DNA of 64,000 bases from AcAMD-5 sp044343935 (GTDB taxonomy: Bacteria > Actinomycetota > Actinomycetes > S36-B12 > UBA5976): NCBI GenBank assembly GCA_044343935.1, contig JBIJDU010000006.1, positions 3,742-67,741 of the forward strand. The letters are read 5' to 3'. The position numbers and the translations under genes were made by a program. Each line of letters opens with the position of its first letter. Position 1 is the first letter of the stretch. This document shows positions 46,408-55,396 of this stretch, one piece after another. The notes under the pieces were generated by a model. It was not told the origin of the DNA. It did no database searches and was given only the letters and a program-made list of their open reading frames with translations.

Positions 46408-46908
46408 ATGAGAAAATTTCTATTGGGCATGGTCTTCCTGGTAAGTGGCTGTGGCGCTGGTTCGACATTCACACTCGATGATCAAATGTTTGCGGCCATG
46501 ATGGTGCCGCATCATGAACAGGCAATAGTGATGGCAGATATTGCGCTTACTAACTCAACAAACCCAGCAATCTTGGAATTAGCAGCAGATATTAAGGCAG
46601 CACAACAACCAGAAATAAACGAAATGCTTAGTTGGGGTGGAGCCATGATTGGTGCGCACGATGGTCATCAAATGGCTGGCATGTTGTCTGACTCGGAGAT
46701 TGAAACTTTGCGAAACACCACCGGTGTTGAATTTGATCGACTCTTTCTTAAGGGAATGATCAAACATCATGAAGGAGCAATTGAGATGGCAAAAATGGTA
46801 ATCAATTCAAAAACTGAGTTAGCAGCAAAATTGGGTCAGGATATTACTTCTATTCAAATGGCTGAAATTGAATTTATGAATAAGTTGTTGACCGAACTGG
46901 GCAAGTAA
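46408..46908 (+). CDS. DUF305 family lipoprotein
   Basis: The 166-residue protein has a lipoprotein signal (FLVSGC lipobox, Cys15), so it is anchored outside the membrane. The DUF305 domain is a duplicated helical bundle with paired motifs MMVPHHEQAIVMA and GMIKHHEGAIEMAK, rich in His and Met. Some DUF305 proteins bind copper; that role is plausible here but unproven. Likely leaderless (TAGATT 6 nt upstream) and monocistronic. Confidence 0.87.
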   Translation: MRKFLLGMVFLVSGCGAGSTFTLDDQMFAAMMVPHHEQAIVMADIALTNSTNPAILELAADIKAAQQPEINEMLSWGGAMIGAHDGHQMAGMLSDSEIETLRNTTGVEFDRLFLKGMIKHHEGAIEMAKMVINSKTELAAKLGQDITSIQMAEIEFMNKLLTELGK

Positions 46909-46930
46909 CTAAATCCTCCTCTCTTTTTGC

Positions 46931-46936
46931 TATAGT
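46931..46936 (+). promoter_or_regulatory. -10-like hexamer TATAGT, leaderless GTG start
   Basis: TATAGT ends 6 nt before the GTG at 46943. It is the best -10 match of the set after TATTAT. Confidence 0.5.
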
Positions 46937-46942
46937 CGCATA

Positions 46943-48280
46943 GTGCGCCTGCGATTAGTTAGTCTCTTGACTGCGTTAACGCTGCTCAGCACTCATGTGG
47001 TTGTGGTCTCCTCAGTTGCGGCACCAGTATCTGACTGTCGCATTAGCGTTTCACCAAATCAAACAGTTTCGCTTGGTTTCCCGATAGCACCAGAGCGAAT
47101 AAATACCAAGGCAAAACCAAAAATTATGGTGCTGCCATTTCGGTTAAGTGACCGACCGACTTTTTCATTTAGCGAAAACGTGAAATCAGACTACGAAGCA
47201 GCAGCAGTATTCATTGAGCGCTATTCACGTGGCTTGAGTAAACCAGAATTTGTATATGCTCCCGTGGTTGATATTACCGAAACGGTAGCCGACATGGTCA
47301 TTCTTCGCCAAAATCAACAACAGCAATGGCAGCGAGACGAGGCTAAATCAACTTGGGGATTCATAAGAAAACTAATCGCAAACAGTGATGACAAAATTGA
47401 CTTTACTGGCATTGATGGCGTAATTATGCATGGTTCCTCAACTAGTAGTGATTCATGGATTGCTGAAGCAATGATGTTCAGTAAAAATCCGCGAGATCCT
47501 TGGTTCCGAACTATTAAAACTGCAGAAGGAGAAATCTTGAATGCAGTATTGTTAGATAAACACAACTCAATTTCAACAATTGCGCATGAAATTTTGCACC
47601 TTTATGGACTGACAGACTTATATGGAACACCAACTGGTCCTGGAAATCTATCCCTTATGGCGTCAAATGCAGATGCATTACTTAGTTATGAAAAGTGGGT
47701 GCTTGGCTGGTTTCCAGAAAATCAAGTTCAATGTATTGTAGAAGCAACGGAGATCAAATCGACACAAGTGAGTACTCGGATCAAAATTCCTAATTCAAAT
47801 ACAGATCAAATCGTAGTGATTAATTCTGATGTTTCTGGTCAGGCCATGATTATTGAAACTTACCCAAGCGGCACAAGCACTTATCTGGCTTTCTATTCGC
47901 TGAATAATGAAGCTAGACCGCCAATAACTATGCATACACCTCAGCTTGGCTTGCCAGGTTCTGGATTGATAATCTCAAATACTTCTGGTGTTGGTGCGCA
48001 ATTACTTTCCCCAAAATACCACTTATTAGTTTCAGATAAAACTACTAGTGAGATTACCTTAGATTTGATACCCAAGGGACAGCTTTCAAGCGCATCAGCT
48101 CTCATTGCAGCAGCAGAAGCAAATCGAATTCGAATTCAACAGGAAACGGCAAGTCAAGTTGAATCAGTGGGAACTAAACCAAAATCCAACAAAAAGTCTA
48201 TCGTTTGTGTTAAAGGTAAAACTGTTCGCAAAATAAATGCCGTAAACCCAAAGTGCCCATCTGGATTTAACAGAAAGTAA
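46943..48280 (+). CDS. Second secreted M6-like metalloprotease with basic Cys tail
   Basis: The 445-residue protein has a signal peptide (about 1-27, ending SSVAA) and the zinc motif IAHEILHLYGLTDLYG near residue 213, matching the first metalloprotease in this window at AHEYGHLLGMYDLY. It is shorter but shares the layout, including a following LMASNADALLSYEKWVLGWF-like segment. The C-terminus is a basic tail (SIVC ... PKCPSGFNRK) with two cysteines 15 residues apart. It starts at a GTG with TATAGT 6 nt upstream. It is probably an extracellular protease; the substrate is unknown. Confidence 0.8.
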   Translation: MRLRLVSLLTALTLLSTHVVVVSSVAAPVSDCRISVSPNQTVSLGFPIAPERINTKAKPKIMVLPFRLSDRPTFSFSENVKSDYEAAAVFIERYSRGLSKPEFVYAPVVDITETVADMVILRQNQQQQWQRDEAKSTWGFIRKLIANSDDKIDFTGIDGVIMHGSSTSSDSWIAEAMMFSKNPRDPWFRTIKTAEGEILNAVLLDKHNSISTIAHEILHLYGLTDLYGTPTGPGNLSLMASNADALLSYEKWVLGWFPENQVQCIVEATEIKSTQVSTRIKIPNSNTDQIVVINSDVSGQAMIIETYPSGTSTYLAFYSLNNEARPPITMHTPQLGLPGSGLIISNTSGVGAQLLSPKYHLLVSDKTTSEITLDLIPKGQLSSASALIAAAEANRIRIQQETASQVESVGTKPKSNKKSIVCVKGKTVRKINAVNPKCPSGFNRK

Positions 48281-48541
48281 CTAATTGATAATCAATGAGT
48301 TATCAAGGATTTGATAAATTTGATTTCGTGCACTAAAGATCTTGGCTAAATAGGCTTCAGCAATCCCTGATTGCTGAGAAACTTGATCTTTTAGTTCTTG
48401 ATCTGCCCCGTTAGCGCGAATCAGATATTTCGCCTCTTCCCAATCGAAGTGCTCGATCTCCATCCCCTCTAGAACTGCCAACTCAATCAGGGCTAACTGG
48501 AATAGCGCTTCCGAAGGCTGGGGTGGAATGAGTAAATTCAT
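48281..48541 (-). CDS. Hypothetical 86-residue protein
   Basis: The predicted cytoplasmic protein is helical and acidic (LFQLALIELAVLEGMEIEH, YLIRANGADQELKDQV), with no signal peptide, cysteine or recognised motif. Composition is protein-like and the frame fills the gap between the metalloprotease stop (adjacent base) and the iron-transporter promoter region. No Shine-Dalgarno is clear. I regard it as a likely real but unassigned gene. Confidence 0.55.
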   Translation of the reverse strand: MNLLIPPQPSEALFQLALIELAVLEGMEIEHFDWEEAKYLIRANGADQELKDQVSQQSGIAEAYLAKIFSARNQIYQILDNSLIIN

Positions 48542-48617
48542 GAGGGAATGCTCTCATAGGCCTGGTGTGAGGTGAATAACACAAGGAAAAATTTGCCAAA
48601 AGCAGATAGGTGGGGTT

Positions 48618-49676
48618 ATGGTTATGTCGAATTACGAAAGGATGAATTTGCGTAAATATTTTGGGCTAGCCACCATGGTCGCCCTTATCTTGAGCCTTAC
48701 CGCTTGCGCAGCTGATTCAGATCAGGCAACTGGCGCAGGTGACTCATTAAGCGGAACTGAATTGACTGTCTACTCTGGCCGAAGTGAAGAATTCATTGGC
48801 CCATTTTTTGCTGACTTTGAGGCAGCAACTGGAATTGAATTGAATGTTCGATATGGCGATTCCGCTGAATTAGCCGCACAGCTCTTAGAAGAAGGTGACA
48901 ACTCCCCAGCTGACATCTTTATCTCACAAGATGCCGGTTCCTTGGGTGCGGTAGCAGAAGCAGGAATGCTCGCCTCTTTGGAAAGTGATGTTCTCTCATT
49001 GGTTCCAACTGAATATGCGGCAGCGGAAGGAAACTGGGTAGGAATTACTGGCCGAGCCCGAGTTTTTGCCTATGATCCGATCAAAGTAACTGAGTTACCA
49101 ACTTCCATTGATGATTTATTGGATCCAAAATGGGATGGCAAAATTGGCTTTGCACCAACAAACGCATCATTTCAAGGATTTGTGACAGCACTGCGACAAC
49201 TGCGCGGTGATGCAGCAGCAGAAGCATGGTTAACTGGCTTGGCAGCTAACAATCCGGTGCCTTATGAAAAAAATACCATGATTGTAGAAGCAATTAATGC
49301 GGGTCAGATTGAAATAGGTTTAACCAATCATTACTACATTTATACCGTAGCTGATGGGCTTGGCACTGAAATAAATGTTAAAGATGGTTTCTTTGCCGCA
49401 GGCGATCCAGGTAATTTGATTAATGTTTCTGGCGCTGGAGTCTTGAATACTGCTGCAAATTCAGCTGGTGCTCTTGAACTGATTAAATTCTTGCTTAGCG
49501 ATGAATCACAAAATCGATTTGTAACTGATACCTATGAATATTCAGTACTTCCAAGTATTCCAGCACCGCAAGATCTACCTTCCTTTGTTGAGATCGGCTC
49601 CCCAATAGTTGATTTAGACGCATTAAAGGATGTTAGAAGAACTCAAGAGATGTTAATTAGGGCCGGCTTGCTTTGA
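48618..49676 (+). CDS. Ferric iron ABC transporter substrate-binding lipoprotein
   Basis: This 352-residue protein carries a lipoprotein signal with lipobox LTAC near residue 30. The mature part matches Fe(III)-binding proteins of the FbpA/FutA type: LTVYSGRSEEFIGPFFADF near 50, ADIFISQDAGSLGAV near 98 and NHYYIYTV with paired Tyr residues near 240, typical iron ligands. ATG 48618 and ATG 48624 are both possible; the latter has better spacing from AGGTGGGG. First gene of a complete importer; the permease start overlaps its stop. Confidence 0.88.
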   Translation: MVMSNYERMNLRKYFGLATMVALILSLTACAADSDQATGAGDSLSGTELTVYSGRSEEFIGPFFADFEAATGIELNVRYGDSAELAAQLLEEGDNSPADIFISQDAGSLGAVAEAGMLASLESDVLSLVPTEYAAAEGNWVGITGRARVFAYDPIKVTELPTSIDDLLDPKWDGKIGFAPTNASFQGFVTALRQLRGDAAAEAWLTGLAANNPVPYEKNTMIVEAINAGQIEIGLTNHYYIYTVADGLGTEINVKDGFFAAGDPGNLINVSGAGVLNTAANSAGALELIKFLLSDESQNRFVTDTYEYSVLPSIPAPQDLPSFVEIGSPIVDLDALKDVRRTQEMLIRAGLL

Positions 49677-51232
49677 CCTTAACTCGCACTCCAGCAACCC
49701 CCAGCGGAAGGACCGCTGGGGGTATTGCTGTTCCTAGGGTGCTACGTCTATCTGCCGTTTTGGTTCTAATGCTTGCCAGTATTCCGCTTGGCTATCTGGT
49801 AATCCGTGCCAGCGGTGGTGGTTTTGATGCGGCAGCTGCAGTATTGCTGCGTGAAAAAACCATCAACATGGTTTTCACCACCGTCGCGCTTGCGATATTG
49901 GTTGCGCTGTTTTCATCATTGTTAGGAATTAGTTCAGCATGGTTAATTCAGCGAACGAATTTGCCAGTTAGTAAATTGTTTTTGGTTCTGGGTACTTTGA
50001 CTCTTGCCGTGCCAAGTTATGTTTCTACTTACGCGTGGATTGCGTTAATCCCAAACTTTGCTGGGTTTTGGGCAGCGGTATTTATTCTCACGCTGACCAC
50101 TGCACCATATGTCTTACTCGCAAGCCTAGCTGCCCTGCGACGCATAGACGCCACTCAAGAAGAATCCGCACGAGCGCTGGGATTGAATTCAGTTGCAGTT
50201 GCAAAACGTGTTATCTGGCCACAGGCAAGACCTACGGTGTCAGCTTCAGTGCTATTGGCCATGCTCTACGTGTTGAGTGATTTTGGTGCGGTCTCACTGC
50301 TTCGAGTTGATACTTTTACTCGAGTAGTTCATACCATGTATAAAGCAGCCTATGACCGTAGTGCGGCAGCAGTAGTTGCGATTATCCTGGTGCTGCTTGC
50401 CGCAATTTTGATTTACACCGAGCAGCGAGCACGCGGCAAAGCGGTAGCCGCAAAATCAGGGCTAGGTTCAATTAGGTTGGCACCAAAAGTAGATTTAAGT
50501 TGGAAAAAGTATTTAGCAGCAAGCTACCTGTTGGCCATTGCCACAGCATCAATTGGGGTGCCATTTTATGTGTTGGTTACCAGATTTATTTCAGTTTCTG
50601 CTGACATTAATTTTTCAGATTTAGTTACGGCTGCAATTTCCACACTTTCAGCAGCCTTCACAGGCGCACTCATGGCGATGGCATTTGCGATCCCGCTTGG
50701 AATTTTGGCAGCGAGATATCGTTCAAAACTTTCTAGTTGGGCTGAGATTGGTATTTTGTTGACTCATGCGCTGCCTGGCGTGGTAATTGGACTTGCGTTG
50801 GTTGCGCTTGGCTCCAATCTAGGATTCTTGTATCAAACCCTGCCGCTACTTGCGTTCAGCTATGCCGTGTTGTTCTTAGCAAAGGCAGTAGGTTCAATTA
50901 GGAATAGTTTTGCTCGAGTGCCAAAAGTTTATGATGATATTTCTCGCTCACTTGGCTATACATCGTGGCAGACCATACGAAAGGTAACTATTCCAATCGC
51001 AGCACCTGGTGTTATTACTGGCTTTTTATTAGTGCTGTTAACTGCCATGAAGGAGCTACCAGCTACGCTGATGTTGCGGCCAACCGGGTTTGATACGCTC
51101 GCGACTGAGATCTGGACTAAAACTGCAATTAGTCAATATGGCCAAGCCGCACCTTATGCGCTGCTGCTAGTTCTCGTAGCTGCTATTCCAACTTATCTGC
51201 TTTCCCGCCCCGACCGAGCGCAACCAGAGTAA
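49673..51232 (+). CDS. Ferric iron ABC transporter permease (FbpB-like, two-domain)
   Basis: The 519-residue protein has about 12 membrane helices in two permease halves, each with an EAA-like loop (QEESARALGLN near 162 and YDDISRSLGYTSWQ near 420), the fused plan of FbpB/ThiP-type permeases. The TTG start at 49673 overlaps the previous stop by 4 nt (TTGA). The first 20 codons contain a strong GC hairpin (49698-49722), so a GTG at 49739 after the hairpin is a possible true start, though without a good ribosome binding site. Confidence 0.88.
   Translation: MTLTRTPATPSGRTAGGIAVPRVLRLSAVLVLMLASIPLGYLVIRASGGGFDAAAAVLLREKTINMVFTTVALAILVALFSSLLGISSAWLIQRTNLPVSKLFLVLGTLTLAVPSYVSTYAWIALIPNFAGFWAAVFILTLTTAPYVLLASLAALRRIDATQEESARALGLNSVAVAKRVIWPQARPTVSASVLLAMLYVLSDFGAVSLLRVDTFTRVVHTMYKAAYDRSAAAVVAIILVLLAAILIYTEQRARGKAVAAKSGLGSIRLAPKVDLSWKKYLAASYLLAIATASIGVPFYVLVTRFISVSADINFSDLVTAAISTLSAAFTGALMAMAFAIPLGILAARYRSKLSSWAEIGILLTHALPGVVIGLALVALGSNLGFLYQTLPLLAFSYAVLFLAKAVGSIRNSFARVPKVYDDISRSLGYTSWQTIRKVTIPIAAPGVITGFLLVLLTAMKELPATLMLRPTGFDTLATEIWTKTAISQYGQAAPYALLLVLVAAIPTYLLSRPDRAQPE
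49698..49722 (+). promoter_or_regulatory. 10-bp GC-rich hairpin at the binding-protein/permease junction
   Basis: CCCCCAGCGG and CCGCTGGGGG are separated by AAGGA. It begins 22 nt after the binding-protein stop, the same place as the 35167-35199 stem in the sugar importer. Confidence 0.65.
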
Positions 51233-51252
51233 CTGCGAGAAAATATCACCCT

Positions 51253-52269
51253 ATGACTGCCCTAAAAATTGATGGCTTAACTGTCACTTACGCCAACCGG
51301 CCAGTGCTTAATGAACTGAGCTTGCATGTGCCAAGTGGTGCGTTTGCCACAGTGCTGGGTCCATCAGGCTGCGGCAAAACTACCTTACTCAGAGCAATTG
51401 CTGGCTTCATCTCACCATTTAGTGGAACGATTCGATTTGGCGATCAATTAGTTAGCGTTTCATCCATTGTGGTACCACCAGAGCGTCGCAAAGTTGGTTA
51501 TGTTGCGCAAGAAGGTGCGCTGTTTCCGCACTTAACAGTTGCGCAGAATATCGCCTTTGGTATTACTGATAGCAAAGTTAAATCAGATTTAGTTGCTGAA
51601 CTACTCGATCTAATTGGTATGAGTAAATTTGCTAACCGGATGCCGAATGAATTATCTGGCGGACAACAAACTCGAGTTGCGTTGGCTCGCGCACTGGCAC
51701 CAGAGCCAAAAGTGATGTTATTGGATGAACCATTTAGTGCGCTTGATGCTGCGCTTCGAGATGATTTGCGAGCAGAAGTCAGTGAGTTGTTAAAGAATCG
51801 AAAAACCACCACATTGATGGTGACGCACGATCGAGAGGAAGCATTAGTAGTAGCTGATCTAGTTGCGTTGATGCGATCAGGTCAGTTTGTGCAAACCGGT
51901 ACACCAACTGAGGTTTACCTTGATCCAGTATCACCAGAGGTAGCCATTTCAACAGGCGATGTGTTGTTGCTGAGCTCAACTAAGGACGAAGCGGGCAAGA
52001 TTGATTCAGTGCTAACACCAACAAAATTGGGCACAGAATTTGTTTCTGGCAAATTAGTGATTCGTCCGGAAGAGATTCGGATCAAGCCAGCAGGCAGCGG
52101 CATTGCGGCATCAGTTATTGATCTGGATTATTACGGCCATGATGCGGTGGTTCATCTAGATGCCGCAGGTGAGCGAATAAATGTCCGAATTAGTGGGGAT
52201 TTGAAAGTTCAGGTTGGCGATCAGGTTGGGCTAGAACATGTTGGTCCGATTCGGTGGTTTCCAAACTGA
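51253..52269 (+). CDS. Ferric iron ABC transporter ATP-binding protein (FbpC-like)
   Basis: This 338-residue ATPase has Walker A (GPSGCGKTT, residues 36-44), signature LSGGQQTRVALARAL near 133, Walker B VMLLDEPFSALD near 154 and the switch His in VTHDREEAL near 190, followed by a TOBE-like C-terminal domain. It powers the FbpA/FbpB-type importer encoded upstream and starts 20 nt after the permease stop. Being a single-substrate CUT-like ATPase, it could in principle also energise other importers. Confidence 0.92.
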   Translation: MTALKIDGLTVTYANRPVLNELSLHVPSGAFATVLGPSGCGKTTLLRAIAGFISPFSGTIRFGDQLVSVSSIVVPPERRKVGYVAQEGALFPHLTVAQNIAFGITDSKVKSDLVAELLDLIGMSKFANRMPNELSGGQQTRVALARALAPEPKVMLLDEPFSALDAALRDDLRAEVSELLKNRKTTTLMVTHDREEALVVADLVALMRSGQFVQTGTPTEVYLDPVSPEVAISTGDVLLLSSTKDEAGKIDSVLTPTKLGTEFVSGKLVIRPEEIRIKPAGSGIAASVIDLDYYGHDAVVHLDAAGERINVRISGDLKVQVGDQVGLEHVGPIRWFPN

Positions 52270-52288
52270 ACTAGCGGGTGATTTCAAC

Positions 52289-52294
52289 TAAAGT
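52289..52294 (+). promoter_or_regulatory. -10-like hexamer TAAAGT, leaderless GTG start of purF
   Basis: TAAAGT ends 6 nt before the purF GTG; no Shine-Dalgarno is seen. Confidence 0.4.
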
Positions 52295-52300
52295 ACCGCT

Positions 52301-53767
52301 GTGATTAGGGCTGATGGCCGACTAGGCCACGAGTTAAGTCCAGAAGAACACCTACCCCAAGATGCATGTGGTGTATTTGGTATTTATGCCCCCAATGAAG
52401 ATGTCGCTCGATTAACTTATTTTGGTCTTTATGCACTGCAACATCGCGGCACTGAATCTGCTGGCATTGCCGTTTCTGATGGTGAAGCGATCATGGTTTA
52501 TAAAGATATGGGATTAGTGGCGCAGGTATTTAACGACGCTGCGCTGGATTCGCTTAAAGGAATTATTGCAGTTGGCCACACTCGATATTCCACAACTGGC
52601 GCCACTAACTGGGATAACGCCCAACCGACTTTTCATGTTGGTCAGAATCGACAGATTGCCCTTGGTCATAACGGCAATTTAATGGATGTAAACAAACTAC
52701 ATGAGAAACTCCACAACGGCCGAGTGCTAACTGGCAAAGGAATTCGCGGCACTAGCGACACTGAATTAGTTGCTGCGTTAATTGCATCTAATCCAGCAGA
52801 AAGCACTATTGCTGCGCTGAAAGATGAGTTGATTGAGCTAAAAGGTGCATATTCATTTGTGCTAACTGATGCTAAAAGTTTAATTGGTGCTCGCGATCCA
52901 CAGGGAATTCGACCATTAGTGATTGGTCAATTAAATGATGGTTGGGTCATTACATCTGAAACTGCTGCGTTAGACATTGTTGGTGCGAAGTATCTACGTG
53001 ATGTAGAGCCCGGTGAAATAGTAGTAATTGATGAAACTGGCATGTCCAGTCATACTTTTGCACCAAGTAAACCAGCTCACTGCTTGTTTGAATATGTTTA
53101 CTTAGCACGTCCCGATACCTTGCTTACTGGCCGCAGTGTTCATGCCACGCGAGTTGAGATTGGCCGCAAACTTGCCCAAGAGCATCCAGCGCCAGCAGAT
53201 TTAGTTATTCCGGTGCCGGATTCGGGCACACCTGCGGCAGTTGGTTATGCCCAAGCATCAGGTATTCCGTTTGCGCAAGGATTAATTAAAAATGCCTATG
53301 TTGGTCGAACCTTTATTCAACCAACTCAGACCATTCGCCAACTTGGTATTCGGATGAAGCTAAATCCACTCAAAGAAGTAATTGCTGGACGTAGATTAGT
53401 TGTGGTGGATGATTCAATTGTTAGAGGTAATACGCAGCGAGCGATTGTGAAAATGCTCAAAGATGCTGGTGCGCTAGAAGTGCATGTTCGGATCTCCTCG
53501 CCACCGGTGTTGTGGCCGTGTTTTTATGGAATTGATTTTGCTCAAAAAGAAGAGTTGATTGCAGATGGCAAAACTATTGAACAAATCCGAGAATCAATTG
53601 GTGCAGATTCGTTAGGTTTTGCATCCCTAGAATTATTAACGGCAGCAACTAAATTGCCAAGTGAGAATTTATGTCGTGCCTGTTTTGATGGTAAATATCC
53701 AATTGAAGTTGCCGAGGATGTTAAGCGTGGCAAGCTTCATCGCGAACTTCCGATATTAAATGGCTGA
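52301..53767 (+). CDS. purF: Amidophosphoribosyltransferase
   Basis: PurF (488 residues, GTG start) makes phosphoribosylamine from PRPP and glutamine, the first step of purine synthesis. A short propeptide precedes the Ntn nucleophile in DACGVFGIY (Cys near 23), which must be released by processing. GHNGNLMD, GIRGTSDTELV and the PRPP loop VVVDDSIVRGNT near 368 are intact. Near the C-terminus cysteines (LCRACFDGKYP) may help hold an FeS cluster. It overlaps purM by 8 nt. Confidence 0.95.
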   Translation: MIRADGRLGHELSPEEHLPQDACGVFGIYAPNEDVARLTYFGLYALQHRGTESAGIAVSDGEAIMVYKDMGLVAQVFNDAALDSLKGIIAVGHTRYSTTGATNWDNAQPTFHVGQNRQIALGHNGNLMDVNKLHEKLHNGRVLTGKGIRGTSDTELVAALIASNPAESTIAALKDELIELKGAYSFVLTDAKSLIGARDPQGIRPLVIGQLNDGWVITSETAALDIVGAKYLRDVEPGEIVVIDETGMSSHTFAPSKPAHCLFEYVYLARPDTLLTGRSVHATRVEIGRKLAQEHPAPADLVIPVPDSGTPAAVGYAQASGIPFAQGLIKNAYVGRTFIQPTQTIRQLGIRMKLNPLKEVIAGRRLVVVDDSIVRGNTQRAIVKMLKDAGALEVHVRISSPPVLWPCFYGIDFAQKEELIADGKTIEQIRESIGADSLGFASLELLTAATKLPSENLCRACFDGKYPIEVAEDVKRGKLHRELPILNG

Positions 53768-54842
53768 TTACAAATCTGCCGGAGTTGATACCCAAGCAGG
53801 GGAACGCGCAGTTGAGTTAATGAAGGAAGCGGTGCTAGCTGCACAGCGACCAGAAACAGTTGGTGCATTTGGCGGCTTTGCTGGGTTATTTGATGCTTCA
53901 AAGCTGAAGGATTACACCAAGCCACTATTAGTGACTGGCACCGATGGTGTTGGTACTAAAATCGAAATCGCAAAAGCGCTAGATAAGCATGACACCATTG
54001 GCATTGATCTGGTTGCAATGGTGGTTGATGACATTGTAACTGTCGGCGCGGAACCACTCTTTATCACTGATTACATCGCAACTGGCAAAGTTAAACCAGA
54101 ACTAATCGCACAGGTAGTAACTGGAATTGCAGCTGGAGCTAAATTAGCAAATGTTTCACTGTTAGGTGGTGAAACTGCCGAACATCCAGGCGTGATGAGC
54201 GAAACAGATTATGACCTTGCTTGTGCTGGCACGGGCATTGTCGAAGCAGCTGATTTATTAGGTGCTGAAAAAGTTGAGATTGGCGATGTGGTGCTGGCAA
54301 TTAGATCAAGCGGACTGCACTCAAACGGCTTCTCGTTAGTTCGAAAAATAATTGCAGAGCAAAACTTAAACTTAAGCACCATCGTGCCTGATTTTGGTAA
54401 GACGCTGGGGGAAGAGTTGCTTACCCCAACCGATATCTACTGCACTGATCTGCTTAAACTAATGAAGACAGTGCCAACGGCAGTCCACGCAATTTCCCAT
54501 GTCACAGGTGGTGGGATTGCAGCTAATTTGGCTCGGGTGCTGCCCATGGCCGCTCATGTTGATTTAGATAGATCAAGTTGGCAGCCAGATCAAATCTTTA
54601 GTTACTTGGCCAAAAAGAATAAATCTGAGTTAGCTGCATTTGAAGACACTTTTAATCTAGGCATTGGCATGTTGTTGGTTGTGGCAGCTGATGAAGTATC
54701 AAGTGTGAAATCAGCGTTGACCAAAATTGGTCGCGATGCTTGGCTGGTTGGTGAAGTGGTGACCCGGACAAATCAAATCTCAGATGCCGCACCTAAAGGT
54801 GGCAGTGGCGGCTCAGTTAAGTTGGTAAACAGCTTTAGTTAA
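53760..54842 (+). CDS. purM: Phosphoribosylformylglycinamidine cyclo-ligase
   Basis: PurM (360 residues) closes the imidazole ring to make AIR. Motifs: YKSAGVDTQAGERAVELMK at the N-terminus, LVTGTDGVGTKIEIA near 59, LLGGETAEHPGVM near 137 and SSGLHSNGFSLVRKI near 183. It is co-translated with purF (8-nt overlap). Its stop overlaps that of the DUF3073 gene on the other strand by 4 nt. Confidence 0.95.
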   Translation: MADYKSAGVDTQAGERAVELMKEAVLAAQRPETVGAFGGFAGLFDASKLKDYTKPLLVTGTDGVGTKIEIAKALDKHDTIGIDLVAMVVDDIVTVGAEPLFITDYIATGKVKPELIAQVVTGIAAGAKLANVSLLGGETAEHPGVMSETDYDLACAGTGIVEAADLLGAEKVEIGDVVLAIRSSGLHSNGFSLVRKIIAEQNLNLSTIVPDFGKTLGEELLTPTDIYCTDLLKLMKTVPTAVHAISHVTGGGIAANLARVLPMAAHVDLDRSSWQPDQIFSYLAKKNKSELAAFEDTFNLGIGMLLVVAADEVSSVKSALTKIGRDAWLVGEVVTRTNQISDAAPKGGSGGSVKLVNSFS

Positions 54843-55030
54843 GCTGTTTCATCCTCATCTTCGTCATCTTCATACACCGCGTACTTATCTGCTAAATCGG
54901 CGTATTGAGCATCATCATTGTGTTTTGTTGCAAGCTCTTGCTGCAATTTATCTAGATCAGTGTCAAATGAGTGATATTTCAATTCTCTAGCAACACGCGT
55001 CTGTTTTGCCTTTTTCCGGCCTCGGCCCAT
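54839..55030 (-). CDS. DUF3073 family protein
   Basis: The 63-residue protein has a basic start (MGRGRKKAKQTRVAREL), a middle LKYHSFDTDLDKLQQEL and an acidic end (YEDDEDEDETA), the pattern of the small actinobacterial DUF3073 family of unknown function. A GGGAGGG box precedes the ATG. The neighbourhood purF-purM-DUF3073-bldC is conserved in Streptomyces and relatives and is a good marker of the phylum. Confidence 0.9.
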   Translation of the reverse strand: MGRGRKKAKQTRVARELKYHSFDTDLDKLQQELATKHNDDAQYADLADKYAVYEDDEDEDETA

Positions 55031-55153
55031 GCGTGGCCCTCCCAGACTGTTCCTCGTATTTTCTCAGGGGCAGAGTTTAGCGGGGGGATTCACAGAATTA
55101 AACAGGTGACTTTTGTCCGATTCTTTGAGAGAGTGACCTTGGAGGGTATGAAT

Positions 55154-55354
55154 ATGAGTAGTCATGAGGAGTTGATGACCCCAGGTCAGGTGGCCAAACT
55201 GTTCGCAGTTGACCCAAAAACTGTTTCCAGGTGGGCGAACTCAGGCAAGATCACCACAGTCAAAACCCTGGGCGGGCACCGGAGATTTCGGGCCGCTGAA
55301 ATCCGAGCCATGCTGGCAGCCAGTCAGGGGTCGGGTCTAGACGATATGCGCTAA
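55154..55354 (+). CDS. bldC: BldC family MerR-like DNA-binding regulator
   Basis: The start is set at ATG 55154, because GGAGGG at 55141-55146 is correctly spaced for it; ATG 55148 is too close. The 66-residue protein is one winged helix-turn-helix domain (MTPGQVAKLFAVDPKTVSRWANSGK, then TLGGHRRFRAAEIRAML), close to Streptomyces BldC, which binds direct repeats head-to-tail and controls development genes. In a simple plankton cell its role must differ; the target genes are unknown. Confidence 0.93.
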   Translation: MSSHEELMTPGQVAKLFAVDPKTVSRWANSGKITTVKTLGGHRRFRAAEIRAMLAASQGSGLDDMR

Positions 55355-55360
55355 CTTACG

Positions 55361-55385
55361 CTACCGTAACCTACGGTACCGTAAC
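55361..55385. promoter_or_regulatory. Direct/inverted TACCGTA repeats upstream of nitronate monooxygenase-like gene
   Basis: TACCGTA at 55362-55368, its inverse TACGGTA at 55372-55378 and a second TACCGTAAC at 55377-55385 form a compact palindromic cluster ending just before the ribosome binding site. It may be an operator. Confidence 0.45.
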
Positions 55386-55396
55386 TTAGGAGCAGG

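Noticed and set aside
54971..55153. N-terminal extension of the BldC-like gene by 61 codons
   Set aside because: It overlaps the DUF3073 gene, has no ribosome binding site, and the family is about 66-68 residues long; GGAGGG supports ATG 55154.
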